Origin: RECM01 sp047921215 | GTDB taxonomy: Bacteria > Bacteroidota > Rhodothermia > Balneolales > Cyclonatronaceae | Assembly: GCA_047921215.1 (NCBI GenBank) | Contig: JBLRWO010000020.1 | Location: forward strand, 1 to 64,000 | DNA: 64,000 nt | Direction: 5' to 3' | Shown: one piece after another, positions 33,720 to 43,255 of the stretch | Layout: every line of letters starts with the position of its first letter | How positions within the stretch are numbered: the first letter of the stretch is position 1 | The notes under the pieces: model-generated | Databases searched by the model: none | What the model saw: only the letters and a program-made list of their open reading frames with translations | Told to the model about the DNA's origin: nothing | Position numbers and translations under genes: made by a program

Positions 33720-35051
33720 TCAGAATACCTGGTTAAGGCGGACCCAAAAAACAGGTGTGCCCAGAATGTCGGCGGCCTGCCATGCAAGTTCAAACCTGAC
33801 CACACTGAAATTCACGCTTACACCCAGATCGGTTTTAACATCAGCAAACCTGAAACTACCGAAGCCGGATATGGGATTATTACCGGTTACCCGATTGGAA
33901 TTGACCCATCCAAAATCGGCAAACAGGCTATAGTATACCCTTTTTGAACTGATCCAGTCGTTGCCCCAACGATCCCTGGCCTGCCAGTTCCCCATTAAAA
34001 GCTCCACATTGGTAAGAAGCATCCGTTCGCCCATGATACTTTTATATGGATGTGCCCTGAGGCTGCCAACTCCCCCGAGAGCAAAATTGCTGGGAATCTC
34101 CGCACCTGTTGCCGAACCTGCCCTGAACCTTGCCTTAACCGCAGAAAGCCGGTCTATTTTTATTAATGAGCGCAATTCAGCTTCATAACGGTTGTGTCGG
34201 TAATCGGTCGCGAAATTGTCGAAATCGCCAAGCTGCACGGTAATATCACCTGCAAACGACAGATTCCGAAACTGCATGTAATTCTTTGTGTTGTAGTTCA
34301 GCGAATATAAAAAGTACTGATACCGCCCCTCATTAATTTCAGGGTTAACTCTTACGTTGCTCCGGCCACCAAACATATTGAACTTGGTATTGGTATCGAG
34401 TGAATGATGTTCGTCGATTCTGAATGAAAGAGTGTGATCAAACCAGGCAGAATGTCTGAATACCATATAGGCACTTACACCTCTGCGGTTGTAATAGTCC
34501 ATATAATCAAAGCCTGAAAAGAGAGAAAACAGACTGTTTTCGGTGGATCCGAGTCTCCATTGATCATCAGAATCGGTCGTATTGTGATATTCCACACCAA
34601 GTTTGAATCGTTTACGATGGCCAAAAACCCTTTCGAGTCCAATTCCGTAATTAATCCTTTTACGGGCAAATGAGTAATTGGCGAAACCGAAAGGCCGCAC
34701 TTCACGATATTCACTCCAGTTGAGTGGTTCCACCCTGAATCCCAGGGCCAGGCCGTCAACCCGATTGAACCGGATGTTCTGAAGATTTGGCATCAGCGTA
34801 GAAAGCCCCGGGAAGTTACTGTAACCACTGATATCACGATAGCGGGTATCAATTCCCCCGTGCAGCAGTACCCGGTCGCGTTGCTTCCTCAAATTCTCCC
34901 TGAACCGGGCCGGGCTCAGTACCTCCTGAATAGGTTGGGTAAAAAAGGGATCATTCTCGAACGGATCTTCCGCATCATCCGTTGTTTGAGCTGTTGCCGA
35001 TGCAAATAAAAGCAACAGACAGAAAAGGGGCAGCAGAAAGTATTTAAACAT
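33720..35051 (-). CDS. Outer-membrane beta-barrel protein, BamA/TamA C-terminal-domain type
   Basis: This 443-residue protein has a signal peptide (MFKYFLLPLFCLLLLFASATAQ, cut after about 22) and then only amphipathic beta strands ending in Phe. The segment FALGGVGSLRAHPYKSIMGE with following NVEL resembles the conserved loop/strand of the bacterial surface antigen (Omp85) barrel. No POTRA repeats are seen, so it is a barrel-only relative. It may insert or transport substrates at the outer membrane; the role is unknown. It starts 6 nt after the PP2C gene on the same strand. Confidence 0.72.
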   Translation of the reverse strand: MFKYFLLPLFCLLLLFASATAQTTDDAEDPFENDPFFTQPIQEVLSPARFRENLRKQRDRVLLHGGIDTRYRDISGYSNFPGLSTLMPNLQNIRFNRVDGLALGFRVEPLNWSEYREVRPFGFANYSFARKRINYGIGLERVFGHRKRFKLGVEYHNTTDSDDQWRLGSTENSLFSLFSGFDYMDYYNRRGVSAYMVFRHSAWFDHTLSFRIDEHHSLDTNTKFNMFGGRSNVRVNPEINEGRYQYFLYSLNYNTKNYMQFRNLSFAGDITVQLGDFDNFATDYRHNRYEAELRSLIKIDRLSAVKARFRAGSATGAEIPSNFALGGVGSLRAHPYKSIMGERMLLTNVELLMGNWQARDRWGNDWISSKRVYYSLFADFGWVNSNRVTGNNPISGFGSFRFADVKTDLGVSVNFSVVRFELAWQAADILGTPVFWVRLNQVF

Positions 35052-35057
35052 CTGGTT

Positions 35058-37196
35058 TCACGATTTTAATTCAGGAATCATACGTATCTGTTCTTTCGAA
35101 GTTGCATAATCATCATCACTCATATGCTTATTCGTTTTCCGGATTACAGCTATGGTAATGTCGTCATGGAGTGATTCGGATTCAGTCCACGACGACACCA
35201 TGGAAACCAGGTTTTTAATTAATTCCTGGGTACTCAGTGATGAGGATTTCCCCATGACTTCGACGATACGTTCAGTTTCAAGCATTTTTCGCTGACGGTT
35301 AAAGGCTTCGGGTAGGCCGTCGCTGAATACCAGTATTGTGTCGCCCTCCTCCATATAAATCATCTGTTCCGAGTAGGGATAGTCGGGTTTACTGCCAAGG
35401 GGCAGCCCCTTTAGAATAATCTGATTAATCTCCCCCGTTTTCCCGCGGTACACCAAGGCAGGTGGCATACCCGCAGAAGCAATCTTTATGTGGTCATACT
35501 CAAGGCGAAGTAATGTCATACTCATATAGAGCATCCGCAGGTTCATATTCTTAATACCCACCGAAATTTTCTGTAGTAAATCAAGATTACCGCATTCTCC
35601 CGCAAAGGTTTGAAAATAACTTTTGGCAGTGGCCACCACCATGCCGGCTTTCAGGCCGTGACCGGTCGCATCACCCAGTGCCACTGTAAGGGATCCATTA
35701 CTATTTTTGGAAAAATCATAGTAATCGCCCCCGACCTCAGTCGCGGTTGTCATGTGAAAGGCTACTTCATAACCGTTAAGATTTGGTATTTTTGCAGGTA
35801 ACATTGAAAATTGCAATTTTCGTGCCTCTTCCAGTTCCTGTGTTTTCCTGCGGTTATCGAGTTCAAGTAACTTACGGTCCATTTCCTGCTGCTGGCTAAG
35901 GCGTTCCTGTTCGATCGCTTTTTTTGACAATTCCCTTACCTCAACCAGTTTGGATGCAAGCCGTTGATTGGTAAGCGCGACACTGCGCGACAATGAAACA
36001 GACATGGCAAGCAGTAATCCTATGGTACCAGTCAAACCATATAATTCCTGTATACCGGTCAAAATATCATAATTGATCAGCATAATGAGCGCCTGACAGG
36101 TTGTGAATAAAGCGATACCAAACCCGAAAATCCAGGCCCCCTCCTTCTTTCTTACAACGGCAAGTACCACTACCCGGATTATTTCCACATAAAATGCGAG
36201 CAGGATAAAATCCATGATAATCTCGCTGTACACTGGTGCACCAAGGCTGAAAAAAGCCCTGTAAACCGCATCGGAAACCATCACGAAGGTGAATATCCAG
36301 AACTGTTTCGGTACGAATTCGTAGAAAAGTGCATACGCAAAGCGCATGAAATAAATGATCGTGGCCGCCCGGAAAAGTAACTGAAATTGAAGCAGTGAAA
36401 TCACCTGGCTGCCTGTGATTGCAAAACCGATCTGATAATTCAGAAAGTTCAGAACGGCAAAACTTCCGGTAAACAGGGCATAGTACAGGTTCTCTCTTTT
36501 TCTGCGGTAAAAAAGATAGAGCAGCAGGTGAACCACGCAGAAGACAATGAGTATACCGCTAAAAAAGGCCTGGTAGATGGTAAACACCCTTGTTTGTTCG
36601 AAGGATGTATCGATGTGATGATTTGCATCCTGCAGGATGTACCTGAACCCTGCATGTAGCCCGCGTTCATGATAGTATTCATAATTCTGGCTTGAATACC
36701 GGACAGCAAGAACATGCTTTCCCGGATGCTTCAGGGTGAATACCCTGGGCTTGCGTTCATGGTGGGTATGTTCTTCCTTCGGATTTAAGCCCACCTTGCC
36801 GAATTCATAGAGCTGTTCCCCGTTGAGATATATCTCGGCAGCACCGTTCTGTGATATAACTTCAAGCGAAAGAGGATATCCCACGATTGATGAATCCGCA
36901 TCGATAGTGAGTCTGAACCATCCGATTCCTGTCCACTCCGCGAACTGGAGGTCATTTACGGTAACACTGGTTGAAATCTGTTCCCAGCCGGTATCGTCTA
37001 AGTCTGGCAGTCGCCATTCGGGGTTATCCCCGGGAGCATAGTTCCAGCTGTTTGGAAGCGGGATAACCCTGTAGGGATTGTCAAGACTGTTCAAAGACAC
37101 CTCAACCCTGGCATCAAATTGAGAGGCCGGGGCTGCTGCAGCTAAAACCAGCAAGAGAACTACAGCAAAAACCTGGAATGTGTACCTGACAGACAT
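35058..37196 (-). CDS. 7TMR-DISM receptor fused to a SpoIIE/PP2C phosphatase
   Basis: The protein has about 712 residues: signal peptide (1-26), periplasmic jelly-roll ligand-like domain (about 40-185, WNYAPGDNPEWRLPDL and AEIYLNGEQLYEFG), seven transmembrane helices (about 205-405), a coiled coil (about 405-470) and a PP2C-type phosphatase (about 475-690) with EVGGDYYDFS, LGDATGHGLKAGM and LHDDITIAVI. Such proteins sense an envelope signal and dephosphorylate Ser/Thr of an anti-sigma antagonist. No kinase or STAS partner lies nearby. ATG 37196 is preferred over TTG 37199. Confidence 0.9.
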   Translation of the reverse strand: MSVRYTFQVFAVVLLLVLAAAAPASQFDARVEVSLNSLDNPYRVIPLPNSWNYAPGDNPEWRLPDLDDTGWEQISTSVTVNDLQFAEWTGIGWFRLTIDADSSIVGYPLSLEVISQNGAAEIYLNGEQLYEFGKVGLNPKEEHTHHERKPRVFTLKHPGKHVLAVRYSSQNYEYYHERGLHAGFRYILQDANHHIDTSFEQTRVFTIYQAFFSGILIVFCVVHLLLYLFYRRKRENLYYALFTGSFAVLNFLNYQIGFAITGSQVISLLQFQLLFRAATIIYFMRFAYALFYEFVPKQFWIFTFVMVSDAVYRAFFSLGAPVYSEIIMDFILLAFYVEIIRVVVLAVVRKKEGAWIFGFGIALFTTCQALIMLINYDILTGIQELYGLTGTIGLLLAMSVSLSRSVALTNQRLASKLVEVRELSKKAIEQERLSQQQEMDRKLLELDNRRKTQELEEARKLQFSMLPAKIPNLNGYEVAFHMTTATEVGGDYYDFSKNSNGSLTVALGDATGHGLKAGMVVATAKSYFQTFAGECGNLDLLQKISVGIKNMNLRMLYMSMTLLRLEYDHIKIASAGMPPALVYRGKTGEINQIILKGLPLGSKPDYPYSEQMIYMEEGDTILVFSDGLPEAFNRQRKMLETERIVEVMGKSSSLSTQELIKNLVSMVSSWTESESLHDDITIAVIRKTNKHMSDDDYATSKEQIRMIPELKS

Positions 37197-37205
37197 CAAT
37201 TATGA

Positions 37206-38246
37206 TTACGGATTACTTCGTGTGAGTATGATCTCGGCGGAACCTACTCTTGTAAAAAGATTGACAAGGGTACCACCACCCTGAATTTCACCATCCACTT
37301 CGTTATTCTTTCTGAGACCTCTGAATGACGACCAATCGTTGATACTGGTTTGGGTGCCTCTCATCACAATATCGAAACCAGTTCCCATCGGAAGATCTGC
37401 TTTCACATTTCCGGCAAGGGTCTGCAGGAACAATCCCTCCTCAACAGAATTCATTTTTACCTGGATATTACCACCCTGGGTTTCAGCCATCAGGCTTCCA
37501 TCCACTTCATCGGCGTAAATGTGCCCGCCCCTGGTTTTTACTTTTAATGAGCCTGCAACAGTATTAAGTGTAATATTACCGCCCGCCGACAAGCACATTA
37601 GTGATCCGGTATATCTGGATATCTCAATATTCCCGGCAGAGGTAAGCACCCGCCCCTCACCCCTGCTGCGTTCTATCAGGATGTTACCCGCAGCCGTACG
37701 AATGTCGTGCGTTTTGCCCAAACCCTGTGCACGGATATTACCAAAACCGGTTTTCAGAATGATCTCCATATACGGCGGCGCATAGACCACAAAGGATATT
37801 TCTTTGGCAGCAGCAGGACCAACCCTGGCCCCTCTCGGGGGCTCCACATTAACCGTTACATCATTTTTATTCTGAACGATAATTACACGATGCTCATCTC
37901 TGCGCGATTCACCCCAGAATGAAAAAGAACGTTTAACGTACATCTCAACACGAACTTCGTCGCTGTCGGTGTCCATGAAGGTAATATCGCCCATAACGTT
38001 ACTAATCTGTACAATACCCGGCCCATTCAACCGGAATACCTCAAGCCGGGTCGGATCCTGTGATATACCGGACGACGTCAGATTTTCACTTTCAGTTTCA
38101 TGTTCACAACCTGGACAGGCTTTGGTAATTGGGGCAGGTGGCTCTGAATGAGACGGAAAGGCCGCTATAAGCATAAACAGTGCTGTCCACAGTACTCTCC
38201 GACAGGTAATTTTATCTGAGGATATTACAGTCCATAGATGCATCAT
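37206..38246 (-). CDS. Secreted DUF4097 beta-repeat protein
   Basis: The 346-residue protein has an N-terminal signal segment (hydrophobic WTALFMLIAAF) and then parallel beta-helix-like repeats with the G/N-ladder pattern of DUF4097 (GNIRAQGL, GNILIERS, GNIEISRYTG, GNITLNTVAG, GHIYADEVDG, GNIQVKM, GNVKADLP). DUF4097 proteins are surface or periplasmic and of unknown function. The frame opens at 38321, but the signal peptide begins at ATG 38246. It precedes the 7TMR-PP2C gene by 9 nt, so the two and the barrel protein form an envelope operon. Confidence 0.82.
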   Translation of the reverse strand: MMHLWTVISSDKITCRRVLWTALFMLIAAFPSHSEPPAPITKACPGCEHETESENLTSSGISQDPTRLEVFRLNGPGIVQISNVMGDITFMDTDSDEVRVEMYVKRSFSFWGESRRDEHRVIIVQNKNDVTVNVEPPRGARVGPAAAKEISFVVYAPPYMEIILKTGFGNIRAQGLGKTHDIRTAAGNILIERSRGEGRVLTSAGNIEISRYTGSLMCLSAGGNITLNTVAGSLKVKTRGGHIYADEVDGSLMAETQGGNIQVKMNSVEEGLFLQTLAGNVKADLPMGTGFDIVMRGTQTSINDWSSFRGLRKNNEVDGEIQGGGTLVNLFTRVGSAEIILTRSNP

Positions 38247-38406
38247 GCAATGTTGAGTGATTTGAATTGTTGCAGCAATTGTAGTCGACCAGAATACGTA
38301 ACCTGTTCGTGATTGTTGCAATCCGTATCGTCAGGTAAGCCGAAAGATTTGATAAAACAAACTGCCCTGACCTCACCCGCTGCCAGGCCAATTTATTTGA
38401 TTTACC

Positions 38407-38946
38407 CTATTTCTGAAATACCGAAATAAGGAACCCGATATGTTCAGACAAATCCGAATTTATCAGTTCCGCTCCTTTGCGTATATCTTCCCGGCTAACA
38501 TTTTCGGCAAAGCGTTTATCTTTCATTTTTTTTGTTACAGAGCGGGGCTGCATGTCATCAAAACCATTTGGCCGCATCAGTGATACTGCGTGCATAAAAC
38601 CACTGAGTTCATCACAGGCATAAAGATATCTTTCAATCTCGGTGGCCGGATTTTTTCCGGTTCTTTCAGGGGCATGAGCACGGATAGCTTCAGTTACAGA
38701 TTCGGGGAGTTTGTACCCGGGAAAAACATTTTCAAGTGCATAATTGGGATGTTCATCCGGAAATTTTTCCCAGTCCAGGTCATGAAGAATTCCAGCTGTC
38801 CACCAGTTTTCAACATCGGTTTCTCCGTAGCCCAGCTTTCTGGCATAGGCTTCCATAGCTGAAGCAACCATCTCACAGTGGTGACGAAGGTTTTCATTTT
38901 CAATGAAATCAGCCAGCAGTTTTCTGCTTTCATCTCGTGTGATCAT
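38407..38946 (-). CDS. HD-domain protein (probable phosphohydrolase)
   Basis: The 179-residue protein has an HD-superfamily metal site: His in NLRHHCEMV (about 22), the HD doublet in GILHDLDWEKF (about 53-54) and later AHAPE and ACDELSG (Asp). HD domains hydrolyse phosphate esters of nucleotides, but this small version gives no clue to its substrate. It begins 58 nt after the MFS gene on the same strand. The 160 nt upstream of the DUF4097 gene are empty. Confidence 0.8.
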   Translation of the reverse strand: MITRDESRKLLADFIENENLRHHCEMVASAMEAYARKLGYGETDVENWWTAGILHDLDWEKFPDEHPNYALENVFPGYKLPESVTEAIRAHAPERTGKNPATEIERYLYACDELSGFMHAVSLMRPNGFDDMQPRSVTKKMKDKRFAENVSREDIRKGAELINSDLSEHIGFLISVFQK

Positions 38947-39004
38947 ATATATTCCCGAAAAACGAATTTTTTATTAACAGTTGAACAGTTCAAGATACCG
39001 ACTT

Positions 39005-40321
39005 TTATCTAAGCATATCAGATGATTCAGGCAGTACGAACGATAGTCCGGTGCCGCACAGAATGATGAAAATAAATACCATGATCAATACTTCGAGCCC
39101 GGCTGCATCAGCAATAAAACCAAGAAGGGCGCCTGCAAGAGTAAACAGGCCTACCAGCGTATTGCTGAGCGCTACATAGGTGGGCCGGTCTCTCTCCGGG
39201 GTAGCATCCACGAGATATGTTTTTCTGCCCAGCCGCACAGCAGCCTGTCCAAATCCTGCAAAGAAAAAGACAACTGCAAACAGCAGCTCATGATGGTAAT
39301 TATCGGGCAGCCACCCCAGCACAAGGGCCAGGATACCGGCCAAAGCTCCGATAAATCCGCCAAGCCTGAGAACAATGTGACTTTTTTTATCGGCAAAACG
39401 ACCCCAGAACGGACTGCTAATAACCATTGCCAGGCTACTTGCCACAATAAAAAAGCCAAGTGACCCGGCCCCTTTACCTGTCAGTTCACGGGCATATAAC
39501 GCATAAAACGGAACCGACAGCTGAAGCCCCAGCAACAATGACCGCACGGCTACAAACATCCGGAAACCCGGTTGTTTTTTCAAAAGATGAAAGCCTGTAA
39601 TCGCTTCCTTCAGTGCATTGCGGCTGCCACCAGTCTCCCCATCGGTTTCTCGTATGAATGCAAATAATACCGCGCTGAAAAACCACAGAACAGCTGCCGC
39701 ACCGAGAAGTAATAAATAGGCTGTTGTGGATTCATCTTCACCCAGAAATCTGGTCATTAGCAAACCTGCTGCAAGTGATAACAGTCCTCCGACTGCCGCC
39801 CGAACCGATAAGAGAGTTCCCCTTTTTCCCTTCGGTATTGTTTTAGCCAGAACATCCTTATAGCTTACCGAACCCACACCACTCGCCACGCTGAATACAG
39901 CCAGCAGCAACAGAATCAGTATTCCGGCGGTCAATCCTTCGAGCAGTAATACTGTGGGTACCATAAGTCCGAGAGATACCGCCTGTGTAAAACCGGCCCC
40001 GGCCCAGAACCACTTTCTTTTTTTGAATGCACGTATGTAGCCAGAAACAGCAAGTTGCGGGAGCAGGGCTCCGCCCCTGCGCAGTGGTACGAGAAAACCC
40101 GAGAGCGATGCCGGAGCGCCAACAGATGCAAGAATCCAGGGAAAGACGAGTCCCGGGCTGGCAATGGCTTCAGCAAGTTTGGTCAGTGTTCCATTGGCTG
40201 CATTGAGAAAAAAGTTGCCAGGCGCCTCCCGGCAGGCACTATCAGGCAGGTCTTCGCATGCGTTGTCGGTTTCTTCCGTTAAAAATTCGTAGGCTCTTTC
40301 TTTGAAAGGTTTACTGCTCAT
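39005..40321 (-). CDS. MFS-family permease
   Basis: This 438-residue membrane protein has about 12 hydrophobic helices, a central cytoplasmic loop (RETDGETGGSRNALKEA) and the MFS-type loop motif GRFADKKSHIVLRLGG between helices 8 and 9. An N-terminal hydrophilic segment of about 30 residues precedes helix 1. The substrate is unknown; I see no drug-efflux signature that would decide it. Its start codon lies inside the end of the CHAD gene (11-bp overlap), so the two are coupled. Confidence 0.82.
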   Translation of the reverse strand: MSSKPFKERAYEFLTEETDNACEDLPDSACREAPGNFFLNAANGTLTKLAEAIASPGLVFPWILASVGAPASLSGFLVPLRRGGALLPQLAVSGYIRAFKKRKWFWAGAGFTQAVSLGLMVPTVLLLEGLTAGILILLLLAVFSVASGVGSVSYKDVLAKTIPKGKRGTLLSVRAAVGGLLSLAAGLLMTRFLGEDESTTAYLLLLGAAAVLWFFSAVLFAFIRETDGETGGSRNALKEAITGFHLLKKQPGFRMFVAVRSLLLGLQLSVPFYALYARELTGKGAGSLGFFIVASSLAMVISSPFWGRFADKKSHIVLRLGGFIGALAGILALVLGWLPDNYHHELLFAVVFFFAGFGQAAVRLGRKTYLVDATPERDRPTYVALSNTLVGLFTLAGALLGFIADAAGLEVLIMVFIFIILCGTGLSFVLPESSDMLR

Positions 40322-41213
40322 TCATGTCGTGGTATATGTCAGTATACAGTTCAAGATAGTCGGTAGTATCATTTTTCAGAAGCTGTAAAATGTGGTTCAA
40401 AGCTCTTTTCCTGATGGTATTTTTTTTGATCTGTAGCTGTTCCTTTAACATGTACCATTCATCAAAAGCATGGATCTCTTCGCTGGAACTGGCCCAGCAG
40501 CACAAATCCTGCATATCGTTATACACACCCAGTAATTCGGTGCTGTTTGATATTGATCGATTCAGGGTTTTTATCTCACTGTCCAGTCCCGACAACAGTT
40601 CAGTGTGGTATTGCAGCCTTTTACACCGTTTGCGCAGTTCATGCAGATCACCGGGATTAGCACTGGAAATGCAGATGTCGAGCTGGTTTTTGGCTTTTTC
40701 AAAAGCCCGTGACAGCCCCTGTTCAAGATGATAAAAGTGCAGATCGTCAGGTATCAGTGTTGCAAGGTTGTTCCCGGATTTTTCAATGGTATCGGCTAAA
40801 CGCGTGATCGTGCCGTCGCCGCTCATTTTGTTCAATATCTCATTTCTTTTAGAGATAGCCAGATCGAGCAAAGACCTGTATTGTCCGGGTTTTGTTGTTA
40901 AAGCAAGAATACTGTTCACCCTCACACATAGCTCCCGCCCCTGCGAAAGAGACCGGGAGCAATCACGCCAGAGGGTATTCCAGGTGTTTGCTGAATCGGG
41001 ATTTACCGGCTTAAGCAGAGCCGCAACCGAACGCATACGTTTAAAACATTTTCGAATTTCATGAATGGCAACTTCGGGGTTGTTTTCATATTCTGATGCC
41101 AGAGAGATTACTTTTCCGGTTTGATTCTGAATCGCCTCTAGCAGACCTGCTGACAAACAGACCGGTTTACCGATTGAAAAAGAAGTTCTTATGCTGGACA
41201 ATTCAGATTTCAT
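40311..41213 (-). CDS. CHAD domain protein
   Basis: This 300-residue all-helical protein has two halves with the CHAD signature of basic helices: AIHEIRKCFKRMRSVAALL (about 49-67) and DLHELRKRCKRLQYHTELL. CHAD domains bind inorganic polyphosphate through conserved His/Arg/Lys. It is a stand-alone CHAD protein without the fused CYTH triphosphatase domain. It is divergent from the GCS2-CBS gene at 41350 and coupled to the MFS gene downstream. Confidence 0.9.
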   Translation of the reverse strand: MKSELSSIRTSFSIGKPVCLSAGLLEAIQNQTGKVISLASEYENNPEVAIHEIRKCFKRMRSVAALLKPVNPDSANTWNTLWRDCSRSLSQGRELCVRVNSILALTTKPGQYRSLLDLAISKRNEILNKMSGDGTITRLADTIEKSGNNLATLIPDDLHFYHLEQGLSRAFEKAKNQLDICISSANPGDLHELRKRCKRLQYHTELLSGLDSEIKTLNRSISNSTELLGVYNDMQDLCCWASSSEEIHAFDEWYMLKEQLQIKKNTIRKRALNHILQLLKNDTTDYLELYTDIYHDMNEQ

Positions 41214-41349
41214 TTAAAAATGATGCTCCAATAACGTTCGGGGTATAATATCTTCAAAAATAATATATCTTAAAATTGAGCAAGTTTCACTGAGCTGAAA
41301 TTACGGACAGATTAAAATTCGGGTAATTGCAACATTCCAGGATCATGAT

Positions 41350-43245
41350 ATGTCAGGTCATATAACCACAGACCCCGATGTACTCAGATCTTTCACCAAG
41401 AAATTGCTGAGAGATCTTGATGCACTCGAAGTTCTTCTTGAGCAGCGATCCATTGAAGATGACAAAACACGAATCGGTGCAGAGCAGGAGCTTTTTCTGG
41501 CCGATCAGCACCTTCAGCCTTTTCCGTGCAATATTGAACTGCTCGAAAAAATTAATACCAGGCATTTCACGACTGAACTTGCCCGGTTCAATATGGAGAT
41601 CAATCTGGAGCCTATCGTTTTTGAAAACGATTGTCTCTCAAAGCTTCATAGCAGTCTCAATGAAAACCTTCAAAAAGCGGCAAGATATGCCCAGGAGCTG
41701 GATTGCCGGCTATTGCTCATCGGATGCCTTCCTACCCTTCGCAAATCGGATCTTGATATCCGTAATATTACTCCTGCTTTACGGTACAACGTACTAAATG
41801 AAGCCTTGTGCAATCTCAGATCCGAACAGCAGGAGCTGAATATCAAGGGTACCGACGAATTACACATCAAACACGATTCTGTGATGCTTGAAGCCTGTAA
41901 TGCAAGTTTTCAGGTACACTTTCAGGTTAAACAGGATGATTTTGTAAATCTGTACAACATCGCCCAGCTCGTTGCCGGTCCTACCATGGCCGCTGCTGCG
42001 AATTCACCATTTCTGTTCGGCAGGCGTTTATGGCATGAAACAAGGATAGCCGTATTTCAGCAGTCGATCGACATACGTAAACCCGGAACCTACGTTAATC
42101 ATCAGGAACCCCGGGTTGGTTTCGGAACAAAATGGGTTAAAGACTCAATACTTGATATTTACCGCGAAGATCTGGCCCGGTTCCGTGTAATCATGGGTCT
42201 TCCCGATCTTCCCGATTCACTCGATCAAGTCAGGAACGGCATTACTCCTGAACTAAAAGCGCTACAGCTCTTTAATTCAACTGTTTACCGATGGAACCGC
42301 CCCTGCTATGGCATTACCCATGATATACCACATATCCGAATCGAGAACCGTGTTTTGCCATCCGGGCCAACTCCTGCTGATGAAACCGCTAATGCCGCTT
42401 TCTGGTTTGGATTAATCAACGGTATTGCCAGGAAATACGGCGACATTACCGGCATGATCGAATTTGATGAAGTCCGCGCCAATTTTGTGGCTGCCGCCCG
42501 CAGGGGTTTGCTCGCGCAGTTTAAATGGTTTGACGGCAAGTACCTGTCTGCCCAACATCTGATCCTGGATAATTTGATCCATTTGGCCGAAGAAGGGCTG
42601 CATGCAAGCAAACTGAATGGAGCCGACATCAGAACCTATTTGGGAATTATTGAAACCAGGGTGCGGAACAGCCGGAACGGAGCCCTGTGGCAACTTGAAT
42701 CGTGGAACAATCTGAGTCCGAAATACAATGAATTTGAAAAAAGTCTGTATATGACCCAGGTATATCATGAAAATCATGTCAATGATGTTCCTGTTGGTGA
42801 GTGGCCGGGGATTAAACCAGTCGTTTCAAAATCAAGCAGGACCTTTAAGATGAAGATCGAACAGATTATGTCGCGGGATGTTTTCAGTCTGCATGAAGAC
42901 GATGTGATCGACCTGGCGGCCAACATTATGGAGTGGAGAAAAATCACAAGTATACCAGTGATAAATTCCAAAGGTGAACTCACCGGTCTCATTACCTACC
43001 GGTATGTCATCGAGTTACTTAACAAACTGAGCCGTGGAATTCTCTCTGAACAGGAATTGCCCGTAAAAGCACTGATTAAAGGCAGTGTTATCTCGGTAGA
43101 ACCGGACACACTGATTAAAGACGGTCTGGAGTTGATCATTGAGAATGATCTGATCTGCCTGCCGGTTGTGCAGGATCACAAGCTTGTGGGCATCGTGACA
43201 CGAAGTGATTTTCTCAGGGTACTGAATAATCTAATCGAGTCCTGA
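41350..43245 (+). CDS. GCS2-type carboxylate-amine ligase fused to a CBS pair
   Basis: The protein has 631 residues. Residues about 1-480 belong to the glutamate-cysteine ligase type 2 family (PF04107), with RIGAEQELFLAD near the N-terminus, RFNMEINLEP, and HIRIENRVLPSGPTPADETAN. Residues about 500-630 are a tandem CBS domain (MKIEQIMSRDVFSL and VKALIKGSVISVEPD), which usually binds adenine nucleotides and regulates the attached enzyme. GCS2 enzymes make gamma-glutamyl or similar amide bonds; whether this one makes gamma-glutamylcysteine is unknown. No gshB lies nearby. Confidence 0.88.
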   Translation: MSGHITTDPDVLRSFTKKLLRDLDALEVLLEQRSIEDDKTRIGAEQELFLADQHLQPFPCNIELLEKINTRHFTTELARFNMEINLEPIVFENDCLSKLHSSLNENLQKAARYAQELDCRLLLIGCLPTLRKSDLDIRNITPALRYNVLNEALCNLRSEQQELNIKGTDELHIKHDSVMLEACNASFQVHFQVKQDDFVNLYNIAQLVAGPTMAAAANSPFLFGRRLWHETRIAVFQQSIDIRKPGTYVNHQEPRVGFGTKWVKDSILDIYREDLARFRVIMGLPDLPDSLDQVRNGITPELKALQLFNSTVYRWNRPCYGITHDIPHIRIENRVLPSGPTPADETANAAFWFGLINGIARKYGDITGMIEFDEVRANFVAAARRGLLAQFKWFDGKYLSAQHLILDNLIHLAEEGLHASKLNGADIRTYLGIIETRVRNSRNGALWQLESWNNLSPKYNEFEKSLYMTQVYHENHVNDVPVGEWPGIKPVVSKSSRTFKMKIEQIMSRDVFSLHEDDVIDLAANIMEWRKITSIPVINSKGELTGLITYRYVIELLNKLSRGILSEQELPVKALIKGSVISVEPDTLIKDGLELIIENDLICLPVVQDHKLVGIVTRSDFLRVLNNLIES

Positions 43246-43255
43246 TCTGTTCTGA

